Source: Palsa-504 sp963769715 (GTDB lineage Bacteria > Actinomycetota > Actinomycetes > Streptosporangiales > Streptosporangiaceae). Taken from it: 64,000 bases of DNA. Positions 45,734 to 53,832 of the stretch are shown here, in pieces. Numbering within the stretch: the stretch's first letter is position 1; each line of letters begins with the position of its first letter. Made by a program: the position numbers and the translations under genes. The notes beneath the pieces are model-generated. The model had not been told where the DNA came from. It worked only from the letters and a program-made list of their open reading frames with translations, and ran no database searches. The DNA lies in the NCBI GenBank assembly GCA_963769715.1, contig CAVYNE010000020.1, positions 124,001 to 188,000 of the forward strand, written 5' to 3'.

Positions 45734-47731
45734 ATGACCGGGTGGCCGGACAAGCCGGTGATTTACGAGATCAACACCGCGATCTGGCTGGGCGAGGAGT
45801 CGCGGGCCGCTGGGCGGCGGGTGACGCTGGCCGATGTGCCGGCCTCGGCCTGGGACGATGTCACGCCGGGCGGCATCGACGCGGTGTGGCTGATGGGCGT
45901 GTGGGAACGAAGCCCGGCCGGCCTCCAGCTGGCGAACGCGAACACGGGGCTGCAGGCCTCGTTCCGTGATGCGCTGCCTGACGTGCGGCCTGACGACGTG
46001 ATCGGATCGCCGTACTGCGTACGCCGGTACGTCGTCGACGACTCGTTCGGCGGCGCCCAGGCCCTCGCCGAGGCGCGCTCCGAGCTGGCCGCCCGCGGCA
46101 TCCGGCTGCTCCTGGACTACGTGCCCAACCACGTCGCGCCCGACCATCCCTGGGTGACCACCCACCCGGAACTGTTCGTCAACGGCAGCGAGGCCGACCT
46201 CGAGGCCGAGCCGACAGCCTGGGTGCGGGCCGCCGGGCGCATCCTGGCCTACGGTCGCGACCCGTACTTCCCGCCGTGGCCCGATGTCGTGCAGCTCGAC
46301 GCGTTCTCACCAGCCCTGCGCACGGCGACCATGCAGACCCTGACGGACATCGCCGGGCAGTGCGACGGGATCCGCTGCGACATGGCCATGCTGATGACCA
46401 ACCAGGTCTTCGCCAAGACCTGGGGCGGCCGCACCGGCCAGGAGCCGGGCGAGGAGTTCTGGCCGACCGTCATCGCAGGTCTTCGGAGTCGGCACCCGGA
46501 GACTGTGCTCATCGCCGAGGCCTACTGGGACATGGAGTGGACACTTCAGCAGCAGGGCTTCGACTTTTGCTACGACAAGCGGCTCTATGACCGGATCGTC
46601 GGCCGGGACGTGTCCGGCGTCCGCGATCACCTGCGGGCCGACCTGGCCTACCAGTCGCGCCTGGTCCGCTTCCTGGAGAACCACGACGAGCCGCGCATCG
46701 CTGACCTGCTCCCGGGCGACGCCGAGCGGGCCGCGGCGGTGGCCATCGCGACCCTGCCGGGCGCCACGCTGTGGCACGAGGGACAGTTCGAGGGTCGGCG
46801 AGTGCGCCCGCCGGTCTTCTTGTCGCGTCGGCCCGGCGAACCAGCCGACCCCGGCCTGGTCGGCTGGTACTGGCGGCTGCTGGCCGTCGTCGACAGCCAC
46901 CGGGTTCGGGCGGGTGCCTGGCAGCTGCTCGAGGTCGGCGGCTGGCCCGACAACGATTCCTGCCGCAACCTCCTCGCCTGGTCGTGGGCCGCCGACGGAG
47001 CGAGCGGTGGCGTGGCCGACGAGGCCGATCGGCACGTGGTGGTGGTCAACCTCTCCGGCGAGCCCGCCGAGGGGCGAGTGGCGCTCGGCTGGGCCGACCT
47101 GGGCGGCCGCCGCTGGAAACTCACCGACCTGCTCGATGACCGCGAGTTCGACTGGAGCGGCGACGAGCTAGCTGACCAGGGGCTGTTCGTGGCGTTGCCG
47201 CCCTGGGGCTGCCACCTGCTCGCCATGCTGCGGCCGCAGCCAGCGGGGTCAGCCGGAATTTCGGAGAGGGAGTTACGCATGACGACATCCGAGCCGGGAT
47301 CAGACGATGAGCTGGGGCCGGTCGATTTCCTCGCGATCGAGTTTCCAGGCGGTCGGCTCACCGCTCCGGGCTTTGAGAAGCTGCTTTCCATGGCCGACCA
47401 GCGCATCATCGAAATCCTGGACATGGAGTTCATCGCTAAGGACGCCGACGGCAAGAGCAAGAAGGTTGACGTCTGGGAGTTCGCCGTCCCCGAAGGTGTC
47501 GACCTGACCGCCTGGGCCGGGGCGTCGTCGGGCTTGCTCGACGACTCAGACGTCGGCGAGATCTCGGCAGCGATGCAGCCTGGCAGTGCCGCCGTGGTCG
47601 TGATCTACGAGAATCGGTGGGTTCTCGGCTTGGTGGACGCCTGGCGCCGCGACGGCGCGCGGCTGATCGCCAACGGCGGGTTGTCCGCCGCCAACATCGT
47701 CGCCGCCCTTGATGCGACCGAGTCTTCCTGA
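45734..47731 (+). CDS. GH13 alpha-amylase-family protein fused to a DUF6325-like domain
   Basis: The 665-residue frame has a GH13 barrel (about 1-420: VIYEINTAIWLGE, RLLLDYVPNHVAPDHP, CDGIRCDMAM with the nucleophile Asp, LIAEAYWDMEW with the acid Glu, FLENHDEPR) and a beta domain to about 510. From about residue 516 a different, compact domain begins (DELGPVDFLAIEFPGGRLTAPG, AAVVVIYENRWVL), of the DUF6325 type that is normally a separate gene. The sequence at the joint has GGAGAGGGAG seven bases before an in-frame ATG (47279), so the second part may also be made alone. Confidence 0.8.
   Translation: MTGWPDKPVIYEINTAIWLGEESRAAGRRVTLADVPASAWDDVTPGGIDAVWLMGVWERSPAGLQLANANTGLQASFRDALPDVRPDDVIGSPYCVRRYVVDDSFGGAQALAEARSELAARGIRLLLDYVPNHVAPDHPWVTTHPELFVNGSEADLEAEPTAWVRAAGRILAYGRDPYFPPWPDVVQLDAFSPALRTATMQTLTDIAGQCDGIRCDMAMLMTNQVFAKTWGGRTGQEPGEEFWPTVIAGLRSRHPETVLIAEAYWDMEWTLQQQGFDFCYDKRLYDRIVGRDVSGVRDHLRADLAYQSRLVRFLENHDEPRIADLLPGDAERAAAVAIATLPGATLWHEGQFEGRRVRPPVFLSRRPGEPADPGLVGWYWRLLAVVDSHRVRAGAWQLLEVGGWPDNDSCRNLLAWSWAADGASGGVADEADRHVVVVNLSGEPAEGRVALGWADLGGRRWKLTDLLDDREFDWSGDELADQGLFVALPPWGCHLLAMLRPQPAGSAGISERELRMTTSEPGSDDELGPVDFLAIEFPGGRLTAPGFEKLLSMADQRIIEILDMEFIAKDADGKSKKVDVWEFAVPEGVDLTAWAGASSGLLDDSDVGEISAAMQPGSAAVVVIYENRWVLGLVDAWRRDGARLIANGGLSAANIVAALDATESS
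47279..47731 (+). CDS. Possible internal start for the DUF6325-like domain
   Basis: A strong ribosome site (GGAGAGGGAG) precedes the in-frame ATG at 47279. Translation from there would give a 150-residue acidic protein (DUF6325-like, related to small stress-associated membrane-channel-like domains of unknown role). Either the stop of the upstream GH13 gene was lost and two genes fused, or this is one gene with an internal start. Confidence 0.45.
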   Translation: MTTSEPGSDDELGPVDFLAIEFPGGRLTAPGFEKLLSMADQRIIEILDMEFIAKDADGKSKKVDVWEFAVPEGVDLTAWAGASSGLLDDSDVGEISAAMQPGSAAVVVIYENRWVLGLVDAWRRDGARLIANGGLSAANIVAALDATESS

Positions 47732-47765
47732 CCCCAGCGGCGAAGCCAACGACGAGGAGATCACC

Positions 47766-48092
47766 ATGGGCATCTTGAAGACCGCCGCTACCGTCGCGGT
47801 CGCCAGCTCCGTGCACGGCCGGATTCAGCGTCGGCAGCAAAACCGGTGGGCTGCGCAGGACCAGGCCCAGGCGGGTGCGCCCGCCCCGCCGCCGCCAGCG
47901 CAGTACCCCGCCCAGCCCCAGCAAGCCTACGCCGAGCCCGTCCCGCCGCCGCAGGCACCAGCCGCCCCGGCGCCGCCAGTCGACATGAACGACCGGCTCG
48001 CCCAGCTGAAGCAACTCGGCGAGCTGCTGTCGGCGGGCGTTCTGACCCAGGCCGAGTTCGAGCAGCAGAAAGCCCGCATCCTGAACGGCTGA
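47766..48092 (+). CDS. SHOCT-domain protein
   Basis: The 108-residue protein has an N-terminal helix, a Pro/Gln/Ala-rich linker (about 35-75) and a C-terminal SHOCT domain (MNDRLAQLKQLGELLSAGVLTQAEFEQQKARIL). SHOCT domains occur at the ends of many unrelated proteins and probably mediate oligomerisation. It follows the DUF6325 part by about 30 bases, an arrangement common in actinobacterial stress clusters. GAGGAG precedes ATG 47766. Confidence 0.82.
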   Translation: MGILKTAATVAVASSVHGRIQRRQQNRWAAQDQAQAGAPAPPPPAQYPAQPQQAYAEPVPPPQAPAAPAPPVDMNDRLAQLKQLGELLSAGVLTQAEFEQQKARILNG

Positions 48093-48290
48093 CCCTGCGG
48101 CCGCATTAATGCGCTGATCGGCGCCGCTTTCAACCTCGACCGTGCGCTGGCGGGCGAGTTGCGCCACCATGAGCGAAGTTCTGGTGGCATTCGGTTGTTT
48201 CCCCGCTCCGGGCGGGGCAGGATGTTGGTGACGTTCACGATACGTCGCTGGCAGCGGCGAGCCCGCCACCTCGTTATCACAGGAGCTCGC

Positions 48291-49175
48291 ATGGCGAAGC
48301 TGCTCATGATCGTATCCAGCGCGCGGACGATCAGATTGGCGGATGGCAGCGATCATCCGACCGGCTACCGGGCGGAAGAGGTCCGGAAGCCCCATGAGGC
48401 GTTCGTCGCCGCGGGCATTGACGTGGTGATCGCCACCCCTGATGGGAAGGTGCCACAGCCGGACCCGTGGGGCCTTGAGCCGTTCTTCCACTATCCGCAG
48501 GTGGACGAGGACTTCATGTTCTCGGTGCTGCGCAGGTTCGCCTATCACCAAGACCGCGTGCGGGTGACGTTCACGCATTTCAGCGAGCTGAACCTGGTGG
48601 CGGTCCGACGGGTCTACCTCGCCCTGCTGGATACCGGCATGGAGCCGGCCGAGGCGCGCAAGGTAGTCGAATCGGCAGCGCACAGCGCCTGGCGGCGCAA
48701 CATCGACTTCATCGAGGTGCTCGCGGCGGACGATGAGGTGACGAGCCGGCTGTCCGTGGAGCGGGTCAGGCAGATCCGGGACGAGGTGTGGCAGGCCAGC
48801 CAGGCCAGGGCGCAAAGTGCGGCCGGGACCCTCGCCGAGCTTGCCGGACTGCAGCAGCCCGGCAATCTGACCGCGCTCACCGATGAGGAGATCGGTGACT
48901 TCGAGGGAGTATTCATTCCAGGCGGCCACGGGGCGATGGTCGACCTAGCGGATAGCGCCGATGTCGGCCGTATCCTGCGGTTGATGCACGGCGCGGGCAA
49001 GACCATAGCCGCGCTGTGCCACGGGCCGGCGGCACTGCTGTCCGCCCCGGAGATCGACGGGGCGTGGATATTCGACGGCTACCGGATGACCGCGTTCACC
49101 GACGAGGAGGAGGACCAGACCAAGGCGGGGAAGATCGGCATGCCGTGGTACGAAAAATCGAAAAGGACCGATTAA
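48291..49175 (+). CDS. Hsp31/DJ-1-type protein with a large insertion, C-terminally truncated
   Basis: The first 60 residues (LLMIVSSARTIRLADGSDHPTGYRAEEV, IATPDG) and the segment from about 210 (FEGVFIPGGHGAMVDL, TIAALCHGPAALL with the nucleophile Cys) match Hsp31-like DJ-1/PfpI proteins. Between them lie about 120 helical residues (WRRNIDFIEVL, RQIRDEVWQASQARAQS) not usual in the family. The protein stops at residue 294 in GMPWYEKSKRTD, where relatives continue for about 45 residues. The left end of the mobile element begins 24 bases later, so the 3' end was probably lost by its insertion. AGGAG precedes ATG 48291. Confidence 0.75.
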   Translation: MAKLLMIVSSARTIRLADGSDHPTGYRAEEVRKPHEAFVAAGIDVVIATPDGKVPQPDPWGLEPFFHYPQVDEDFMFSVLRRFAYHQDRVRVTFTHFSELNLVAVRRVYLALLDTGMEPAEARKVVESAAHSAWRRNIDFIEVLAADDEVTSRLSVERVRQIRDEVWQASQARAQSAAGTLAELAGLQQPGNLTALTDEEIGDFEGVFIPGGHGAMVDLADSADVGRILRLMHGAGKTIAALCHGPAALLSAPEIDGAWIFDGYRMTAFTDEEEDQTKAGKIGMPWYEKSKRTD

Positions 49176-49254
49176 CCTGCAAGAACTCGGTGGGCCAACG
49201 ACAGAACCCTGCTGATCAGCGGTTACGGGATGTTCTTGGAGGGCTGGTCCCGCG

Positions 49255-49599
49255 TTAAGCGGGCTGATCTCCCGGCGTTCTGGGTGTTGCGGGCCGGCTG
49301 GCGAGTTCGATGGAGATGGCTTCGAGTTCGGTGATGAGCTGGCGCAGGCGGCGGTGGGCGGTGAAGTAGGGGCGGAGCCGTTCGGCTTCTTGGGGGGTGA
49401 GGGTCTTGGTGATGGAGCGGGAGCCGGCTTTGCGGGTCCAGGTGGGGTAGGGGCCGTGGAGGATGGGCGGGCTGGCGTGGCAGTGGCAGCCGGGCCGCTG
49501 GCAGCGGGTGGTGCGGCTGGTGAGCGAGCCGGGCAGGGTGATGCCGATCTGGGCAAGCTCGGCCTGGATCTGCTGGTGGCGGCGGGCCAGGTCGTCCAT
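49255..49599 (-). CDS. DUF6788-like small protein associated with mobile DNA
   Basis: The 114-residue protein (from ATG 49599; AAGGAA upstream) has a CxxxGCxCH-like motif (RCQRPGCHCHASPP), GPYPTWTRKAGSRS, and a helical end (ERLRPYFTAHRRLRQLITELEAIS). Its Cys/His set suggests a metal-binding DNA-associated protein. Similar small proteins are found in actinobacterial mobile regions beside transposases or integrases. It faces away from the recombinase gene across a shared 73-base promoter region. Confidence 0.7.
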   Translation of the reverse strand: MDDLARRHQQIQAELAQIGITLPGSLTSRTTRCQRPGCHCHASPPILHGPYPTWTRKAGSRSITKTLTPQEAERLRPYFTAHRRLRQLITELEAISIELASRPATPRTPGDQPA

Positions 49600-49648
49600 G
49601 GTCACAGGATTCCTTATCCGCCGCGCCGGCGGCATCCCCCGCTGGCCT

Positions 49649-49672
49649 GCTTGAATTCACTATATTTCAAGC
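49649..49672. promoter_or_regulatory. Inverted repeat between the divergent element genes
   Basis: GCTTGAA (49649-49655) and TTCAAGC (49666-49672) flank TTCACTATAT, the only AT-rich patch in the element. It ends directly at the ATG of the recombinase gene, so a protein bound here could repress both divergent genes. Confidence 0.45.
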
Positions 49673-50527
49673 ATGGCCGCCCCTCCCGGGGAAGATATGG
49701 CGGGCGCGGGCTTGCGCATGCTGCCTGCCGGCAGGGTGACCGCCCCCGCGCTGCGCGGGCTGTCCCGGTTCGCTGAGACCCGGGGAGTCCCGGCCAGCGG
49801 GGAGTTCCTGCTCGACTATGACGTGATCGAGGCGTTCTGCGTGGCCGGCCTGGCGGGCCGGGCGCCGGGCACCCGGGGCACCTACCGGTCGGCGCTGTAC
49901 CGGCTCGCCGAAGCGGCACACGGCCCGGCGGGGCGGCGTGCGACGCCGTTTGCGGGCGCGCGGGCGCCAGCGCCGTACTCGCCAGCCGAGCGGGCCGAGC
50001 TGGCCGCGGTCGCGGCCGCCCAGCGCGACCCGGCGAAACGCTCCTCGGCGCTGGCGATGATGGTGTTCGGCATCGGCGCGGGGCTGCGGCCCGGCGAGCT
50101 GGTGGCGCTGCGCGGCGATGACATCTCCCGGCACGGCCGCCAGGTGATGGTTCAGGTCAGCGGGCCGGCCGCGCGGGTGGTGCCGGTCGCCTCGCGTTAC
50201 GCCGGCCGGGCGGGCGAGCTAGCCCGCGGCGCGGGCAGCGGGTCCGTGTTCCGCCCTGGCCCGGCTGACCGGTCCTATAAGAACTTCGTCACCAACTTCG
50301 CCCTGGGCCTGTCCGCTGACCCGGCCGCGCCGCGGCTGTCGCTGCGCCGGGCCCGGTCCAGCTTCATCTGCGACCACCTGGCCGCGGGCACCCCCGTCCC
50401 GGTGCTGCTCGCGGTCACCGGGATCGCCGAGGCCGGGTCGCTGGCCCGCTATGCCCGGCACGTGCCGGGCATCAGCTCCTCCACGGGCGCCCTGCGGGCC
50501 CGCTGCCGGGCGGAGCGCAGCCGGTGA
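49673..50527 (+). CDS. Tyrosine recombinase-like protein with an altered active site
   Basis: The 284-residue protein has an N-terminal SAM-like core-binding part and a C-terminal recombinase fold: AGLRPGELVALRGDDI (box I Arg), SLRRARSSFICDHLAAGTPVP (box II Arg) and SLARYARHV with the Tyr. The box II His position (usually H-x-x-R) is Leu, and the box III His is replaced (VTGIAEAG), so strand cleavage may be impaired. It could be a DNA-binding partner of the DDE protein, whose GTG it overlaps by GTGA. Confidence 0.7.
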   Translation: MAAPPGEDMAGAGLRMLPAGRVTAPALRGLSRFAETRGVPASGEFLLDYDVIEAFCVAGLAGRAPGTRGTYRSALYRLAEAAHGPAGRRATPFAGARAPAPYSPAERAELAAVAAAQRDPAKRSSALAMMVFGIGAGLRPGELVALRGDDISRHGRQVMVQVSGPAARVVPVASRYAGRAGELARGAGSGSVFRPGPADRSYKNFVTNFALGLSADPAAPRLSLRRARSSFICDHLAAGTPVPVLLAVTGIAEAGSLARYARHVPGISSSTGALRARCRAERSR

Positions 50528-52164
50528 GCGGCGTCGGCCTGATGCTGCCGCCGCCCGGCGGCGGCGTCAGCGACCAGACGGCGGCCTTCGCCGCCGAGCT
50601 GATCGACCGCTCCGGCAAGGCCCCCGTCATCGAGGCCGCGCTGGCCCACCACACCGGACGCCCCCGCCCGCTGCCGGTGCGCACCGTGCTCACCGCGCTG
50701 CTATGCCTGGCGCTGGATGACCGGCCCCTGTTCATCACCGACGCCACCCGTCTGCTGTTCCAGCAGCTATCCCAGACCTCCCGCCGGCTGCTCGGCGTCC
50801 CCGGCACCGCCACCACCGAGCGGGCCTTCCTGGCCGCCTACCGCCGGGTCCGCTACTGCTTCGGCGCCATCTGCTCGGTGATGGACCCCTCGGCGCTGCC
50901 GAAAAACCGGCGCCTGACCGAGCAGGACCTCAAAGCCCGCACCAGGCCGATGACCCCCGGCCAGGCCGAAGCGGCCCGCGGCCGGCTGGAAGCCTTCCTC
51001 AACGGCCTGATCGAAGCCAGCATCTCCGCCCTCACCGGCGACGAACTCGGAGCATACGACGGCTGTACCGGCCTGGATGCCACCCCGGTCCCGCTGTTCT
51101 CCCGCGGCCCGTCCAAGCGCACCGGGCTGTGCGCCAGCGACCCCGACGGCGGCTGGTACGTCCGCGAAGGCGATCACCGCGAGCGTGAGGACGACAAGGG
51201 CAAGCCGCTGCGCAAGATCTCCTGGGCCCTGGAGGCCACCATCGCCACCATGGCCCGGCCGCCCGGCGCCCCGCCCGCGCACCCGGATCTGGCCATCGGC
51301 CTGGCGCTCGCCCGCCCCGGGCACGACCCCGGCGGCACCGGCGCCCGGGTCCTGGCCTCTGTTGCCGCTCGCGGGCACAAGGCCGGCTGGCTGGGCTATG
51401 ACCGTGCTTACACCGCTGCGCTGCCTGAGCGATTCCAGCTGCCCGCCCGCGCCCTGGGCTACCGGCCGGTCATGGACTACCGGATCGACCAGCTCGGCAT
51501 CCAGGCCAATACCGGCGGCGCCATCCTGGTCGAGGGCAGCTGGTACTGCCCCGCCCTGCCCGGGCCGCTGATCACCGCCACCACCGGCCTGCGCGACCAC
51601 GCCATCACCCGCGACCTCTACACCCAGCAGATCACCGCCCGCGCCTGCTACCAGCTCAAACGCAAAGACGGCCCCGACGCCGACGGCTACCGGCGGCTGT
51701 CCTGCCCGGCCGCCGGCCACCGCCCCCAGCTGATCTGCCCGCTGCGCCAGGCCTCGACCTCACCCCGCGACGGGCGTCCCAAGGTCCTCCAGCCACCGGC
51801 AGAACCGCCCAGGATCTGCACCCAGACCGCGATCACCATCGCCCCTGACATCGGCGCCCGCTACCGCCAGGACCTGCCCTACGCCAGCCCCGCCTGGCAC
51901 AAGACCTATGCCACCTTGCGCAACACCATCGAGGGCCTCAACGGCTACGCCAAAGACCCCGCCCACCAGGCCCTCGCCCAGCCCGCCCGGCGCCGCGTCC
52001 GCGGCATCGCCGCCCAATCCCTGTTCACCGCGCTGCTGCTGATGGCCGCCAACATCCGCAAGATCCGCGCCTGGCGGGCCCTCACCACCCGCGACAAGGC
52101 CCGCATCACCCAGCGGGCACGGCGCCGCCGTTCAAGCCTGCGCGACTACCTCCCCGACGGCTGA
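50524..52164 (+). CDS. DDE-transposase-like protein
   Basis: The 546-residue protein looks like a large RNase H-fold transposase: AYDGCTGLDATPVPLFSRG near residue 180 (first Asp), GWLGYDRAYTAALPERF near 295 (second Asp) and TLRNTIEGLNGYAKDPAHQ near 465 (Glu), then the GIAAQSLFTALLLMAANIRKI helix and an Arg-rich end. The layout is IS4/IS1182-like, but I cannot place it in a named family. It is translationally coupled to the recombinase-like gene. Confidence 0.7.
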   Translation: MSGVGLMLPPPGGGVSDQTAAFAAELIDRSGKAPVIEAALAHHTGRPRPLPVRTVLTALLCLALDDRPLFITDATRLLFQQLSQTSRRLLGVPGTATTERAFLAAYRRVRYCFGAICSVMDPSALPKNRRLTEQDLKARTRPMTPGQAEAARGRLEAFLNGLIEASISALTGDELGAYDGCTGLDATPVPLFSRGPSKRTGLCASDPDGGWYVREGDHREREDDKGKPLRKISWALEATIATMARPPGAPPAHPDLAIGLALARPGHDPGGTGARVLASVAARGHKAGWLGYDRAYTAALPERFQLPARALGYRPVMDYRIDQLGIQANTGGAILVEGSWYCPALPGPLITATTGLRDHAITRDLYTQQITARACYQLKRKDGPDADGYRRLSCPAAGHRPQLICPLRQASTSPRDGRPKVLQPPAEPPRICTQTAITIAPDIGARYRQDLPYASPAWHKTYATLRNTIEGLNGYAKDPAHQALAQPARRRVRGIAAQSLFTALLLMAANIRKIRAWRALTTRDKARITQRARRRRSSLRDYLPDG

Positions 52165-52335
52165 CAGGCACAGCAGCCCACGCCACCTTGATCACCGTCA
52201 GCCCCGGCGGGTCAGCCGCGTCCCAGGCCAGCCCGCAGCCCCGCATCCACCCCGCCGACGCTCCCCGGCACGGCCGCACAGCAGCCAGCGCCGGTGTCAG
52301 AACCCGGCGCCATACTAAAAATCAGGCCACCGCCA

Positions 52336-52372
52336 CAGTTCTGTCGGTATGACACCGGCAGTTCTGTCGGTA
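52336..52372. repeat. 14-bp direct repeat at the right end of the element
   Basis: CAGTTCTGTCGGTA occurs at 52336-52349 and 52359-52372 (period 23), directly before the tRNA-Ala gene. The 9-base core is an inverted copy of the left-end sequence at 49199. Confidence 0.7.
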
Positions 52373-52380
52373 ACCCTCGG

Positions 52381-52454
52381 TGGAGCTGAGGGGATTTGAA
52401 CCCCTGACCCCCTCGATGCGAACGAGGTGCGCTACCGGACTGCGCCACAGCCCC
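52381..52454 (-). tRNA. tRNA-Ala (anticodon CGC)
   Basis: The 74-base cloverleaf folds well: acceptor GGGGCTG/CAGCTCC, D arm around AGTCCGGTAGC, anticodon stem CCTCG/CGAGG with loop TTCGCAT (anticodon CGC, codon GCG), and T arm AGGGG-TTCAAAT-CCCCT. CCA is not encoded. Its 3' end faces the mobile element, eight bases from its right repeat. Confidence 0.9.
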
Positions 52455-52575
52455 GAGAACCTGAGACAGCGTAGCAAACACCGGGCCCTGTCCGCGCCAC
52501 GGATCACCCGGTGACAGCGGAGCCGCCGGGCGACATCATGGGCATCATGTGCCGAAACCCTCCAGGAGGTGCGCG

Positions 52576-53832
52576 ATGACGACGACCGCCACCGTGCCCA
52601 GCTGCCCCGTCGATGAGTCATTCGACCCGCTCTCGCCGGAGTTCCTGGCGGATCCCTACGCGGCCCTGGCCAGAAGGCCCGGACAAGGCAGCCCCGTCTT
52701 CTTCGCCCCGTCGATCGGCTACTACGTGGTCACCAGCTACGACGCCATCGATGCGGTCTTCCGGGACACAGCCGCGTACTCCGCCGCGGTCGCCCAGGCG
52801 CCGCTGGCGCCGATCGTTCCCGAAGCCCAGCAGATCCTGCTCGCGGGCGGCCACAAGCCCCAGCCGTCGATGGTCAGCCTGGACGAGCCCGAACACGCCA
52901 GGCTTCGCAAGCCCGCCGCCCGGGCGTTCAGCATGAAGCGGGTCACCGCCATGATCCCCACCATCGAGGCCACCACGGCCCGGCTGCTCGACGCCGTTGC
53001 CGACCAGCCGGAGTTCGACCTGGTCGCCGCGCTGGCGTTCCCGCTCCCGGCCAACATCGTCTTCTCCCTGATGGGGGTGCCCGAGCAGGACTACGCCCAG
53101 GTCAAGCAGTGGTGCGGGTACCGGGCGGCGCTGAGTTTCGGGCGCCCGGCGGACGAGGACCAGGTGGAGATCGCGACGACCATGGCCGCCTACCGCGGGT
53201 ACATGCGCCACCTGGTGGACCACAAGGTCCGCGAGCCAGGCGATGACCTGGCCAGCGACCTGATCGCCATCCACCGCGAGGCCCCGGAGCGGCTCACCCT
53301 GGACGAGATCGCCTCGATCTTGTTCTCGCTGTCGTTCGCCGGGCACGAGACCACCACCGGGCTCATCGGGAACACCGTCCGCCGGCTGCTCGAGGACCCC
53401 GCTCGGTGGGCGGACATCGTCCAGCACCCGGATCTGATCCCGGCCGCGGTGGAGGAAAGCCTGCGCTACGACCCTTCGGTGGCGGTCTGGCGCCGGGTCA
53501 CTACCCGGCCGGTCACGCTGGCCGGGGTGGACCTGCCCGAAGGAGCCAGGCTGTTCCTCTGGCTGGCCGCGGCGGGCCGGGACGAAGCCGCGTTCGACAA
53601 GCCCGGCGAGTTCGACGTGCACCGTCCGGACGCCGAACGTCACCTGGCCTTCGGCAAAGGCCTGCACTACTGCCTGGGCGCGAACCTCGGCAAGCTGGAG
53701 GCCCAGATCGCCGTGGCCGAACTAGCCCGGCGCTACCCTCGCCTGCGGCTGGCCCCGGACCAGCCCTTCACCTTCCACCCCAACATCTCATTCCGCGGCC
53801 CCCAGGTCCTGAAGGTGCGGCCCCAGCAGTAG
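52576..53832 (+). CDS. Cytochrome P450
   Basis: The 418-residue P450 has the I-helix AGHETTT (oxygen activation), the K-helix ExxR (EESLR) and the heme loop FGKGLHYCLG with the thiolate Cys. It is a class I soluble enzyme needing a ferredoxin, but no redox partner gene is nearby. The substrate is unknown. ATG 52576 follows AGGAGG by six bases. Confidence 0.92.
   Translation: MTTTATVPSCPVDESFDPLSPEFLADPYAALARRPGQGSPVFFAPSIGYYVVTSYDAIDAVFRDTAAYSAAVAQAPLAPIVPEAQQILLAGGHKPQPSMVSLDEPEHARLRKPAARAFSMKRVTAMIPTIEATTARLLDAVADQPEFDLVAALAFPLPANIVFSLMGVPEQDYAQVKQWCGYRAALSFGRPADEDQVEIATTMAAYRGYMRHLVDHKVREPGDDLASDLIAIHREAPERLTLDEIASILFSLSFAGHETTTGLIGNTVRRLLEDPARWADIVQHPDLIPAAVEESLRYDPSVAVWRRVTTRPVTLAGVDLPEGARLFLWLAAAGRDEAAFDKPGEFDVHRPDAERHLAFGKGLHYCLGANLGKLEAQIAVAELARRYPRLRLAPDQPFTFHPNISFRGPQVLKVRPQQ

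Larger units (their letters stand above)
49199..52372. mobile_element. Three-gene mobile element: DUF6788-like, degenerate tyrosine recombinase and DDE-transposase-like genes
   Basis: CGACAGAAC at 49199-49207 and its inverse GTTCTGTCG at 52338-52346 and 52361-52369 bracket three genes of 49.2-52.2 kb. The right end carries a second, directly repeated copy of the 14-base unit CAGTTCTGTCGGTA (52336-52349 and 52359-52372). The left side abuts the truncated Hsp31 gene and the right side a tRNA-Ala 3' end. Exact boundaries and target duplication cannot be fixed from one copy. The base composition is more GC-rich than the window and codon use is uniform across the three genes. Confidence 0.6.

Noticed and set aside
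49180..49260. Copy of the tRNA-Ala 3' end as left attachment site of the element
   Set aside because: I compared the tRNA 3' segment with the left end by eye and found no run of identity beyond chance; the 9-base inverted repeat is the better boundary.
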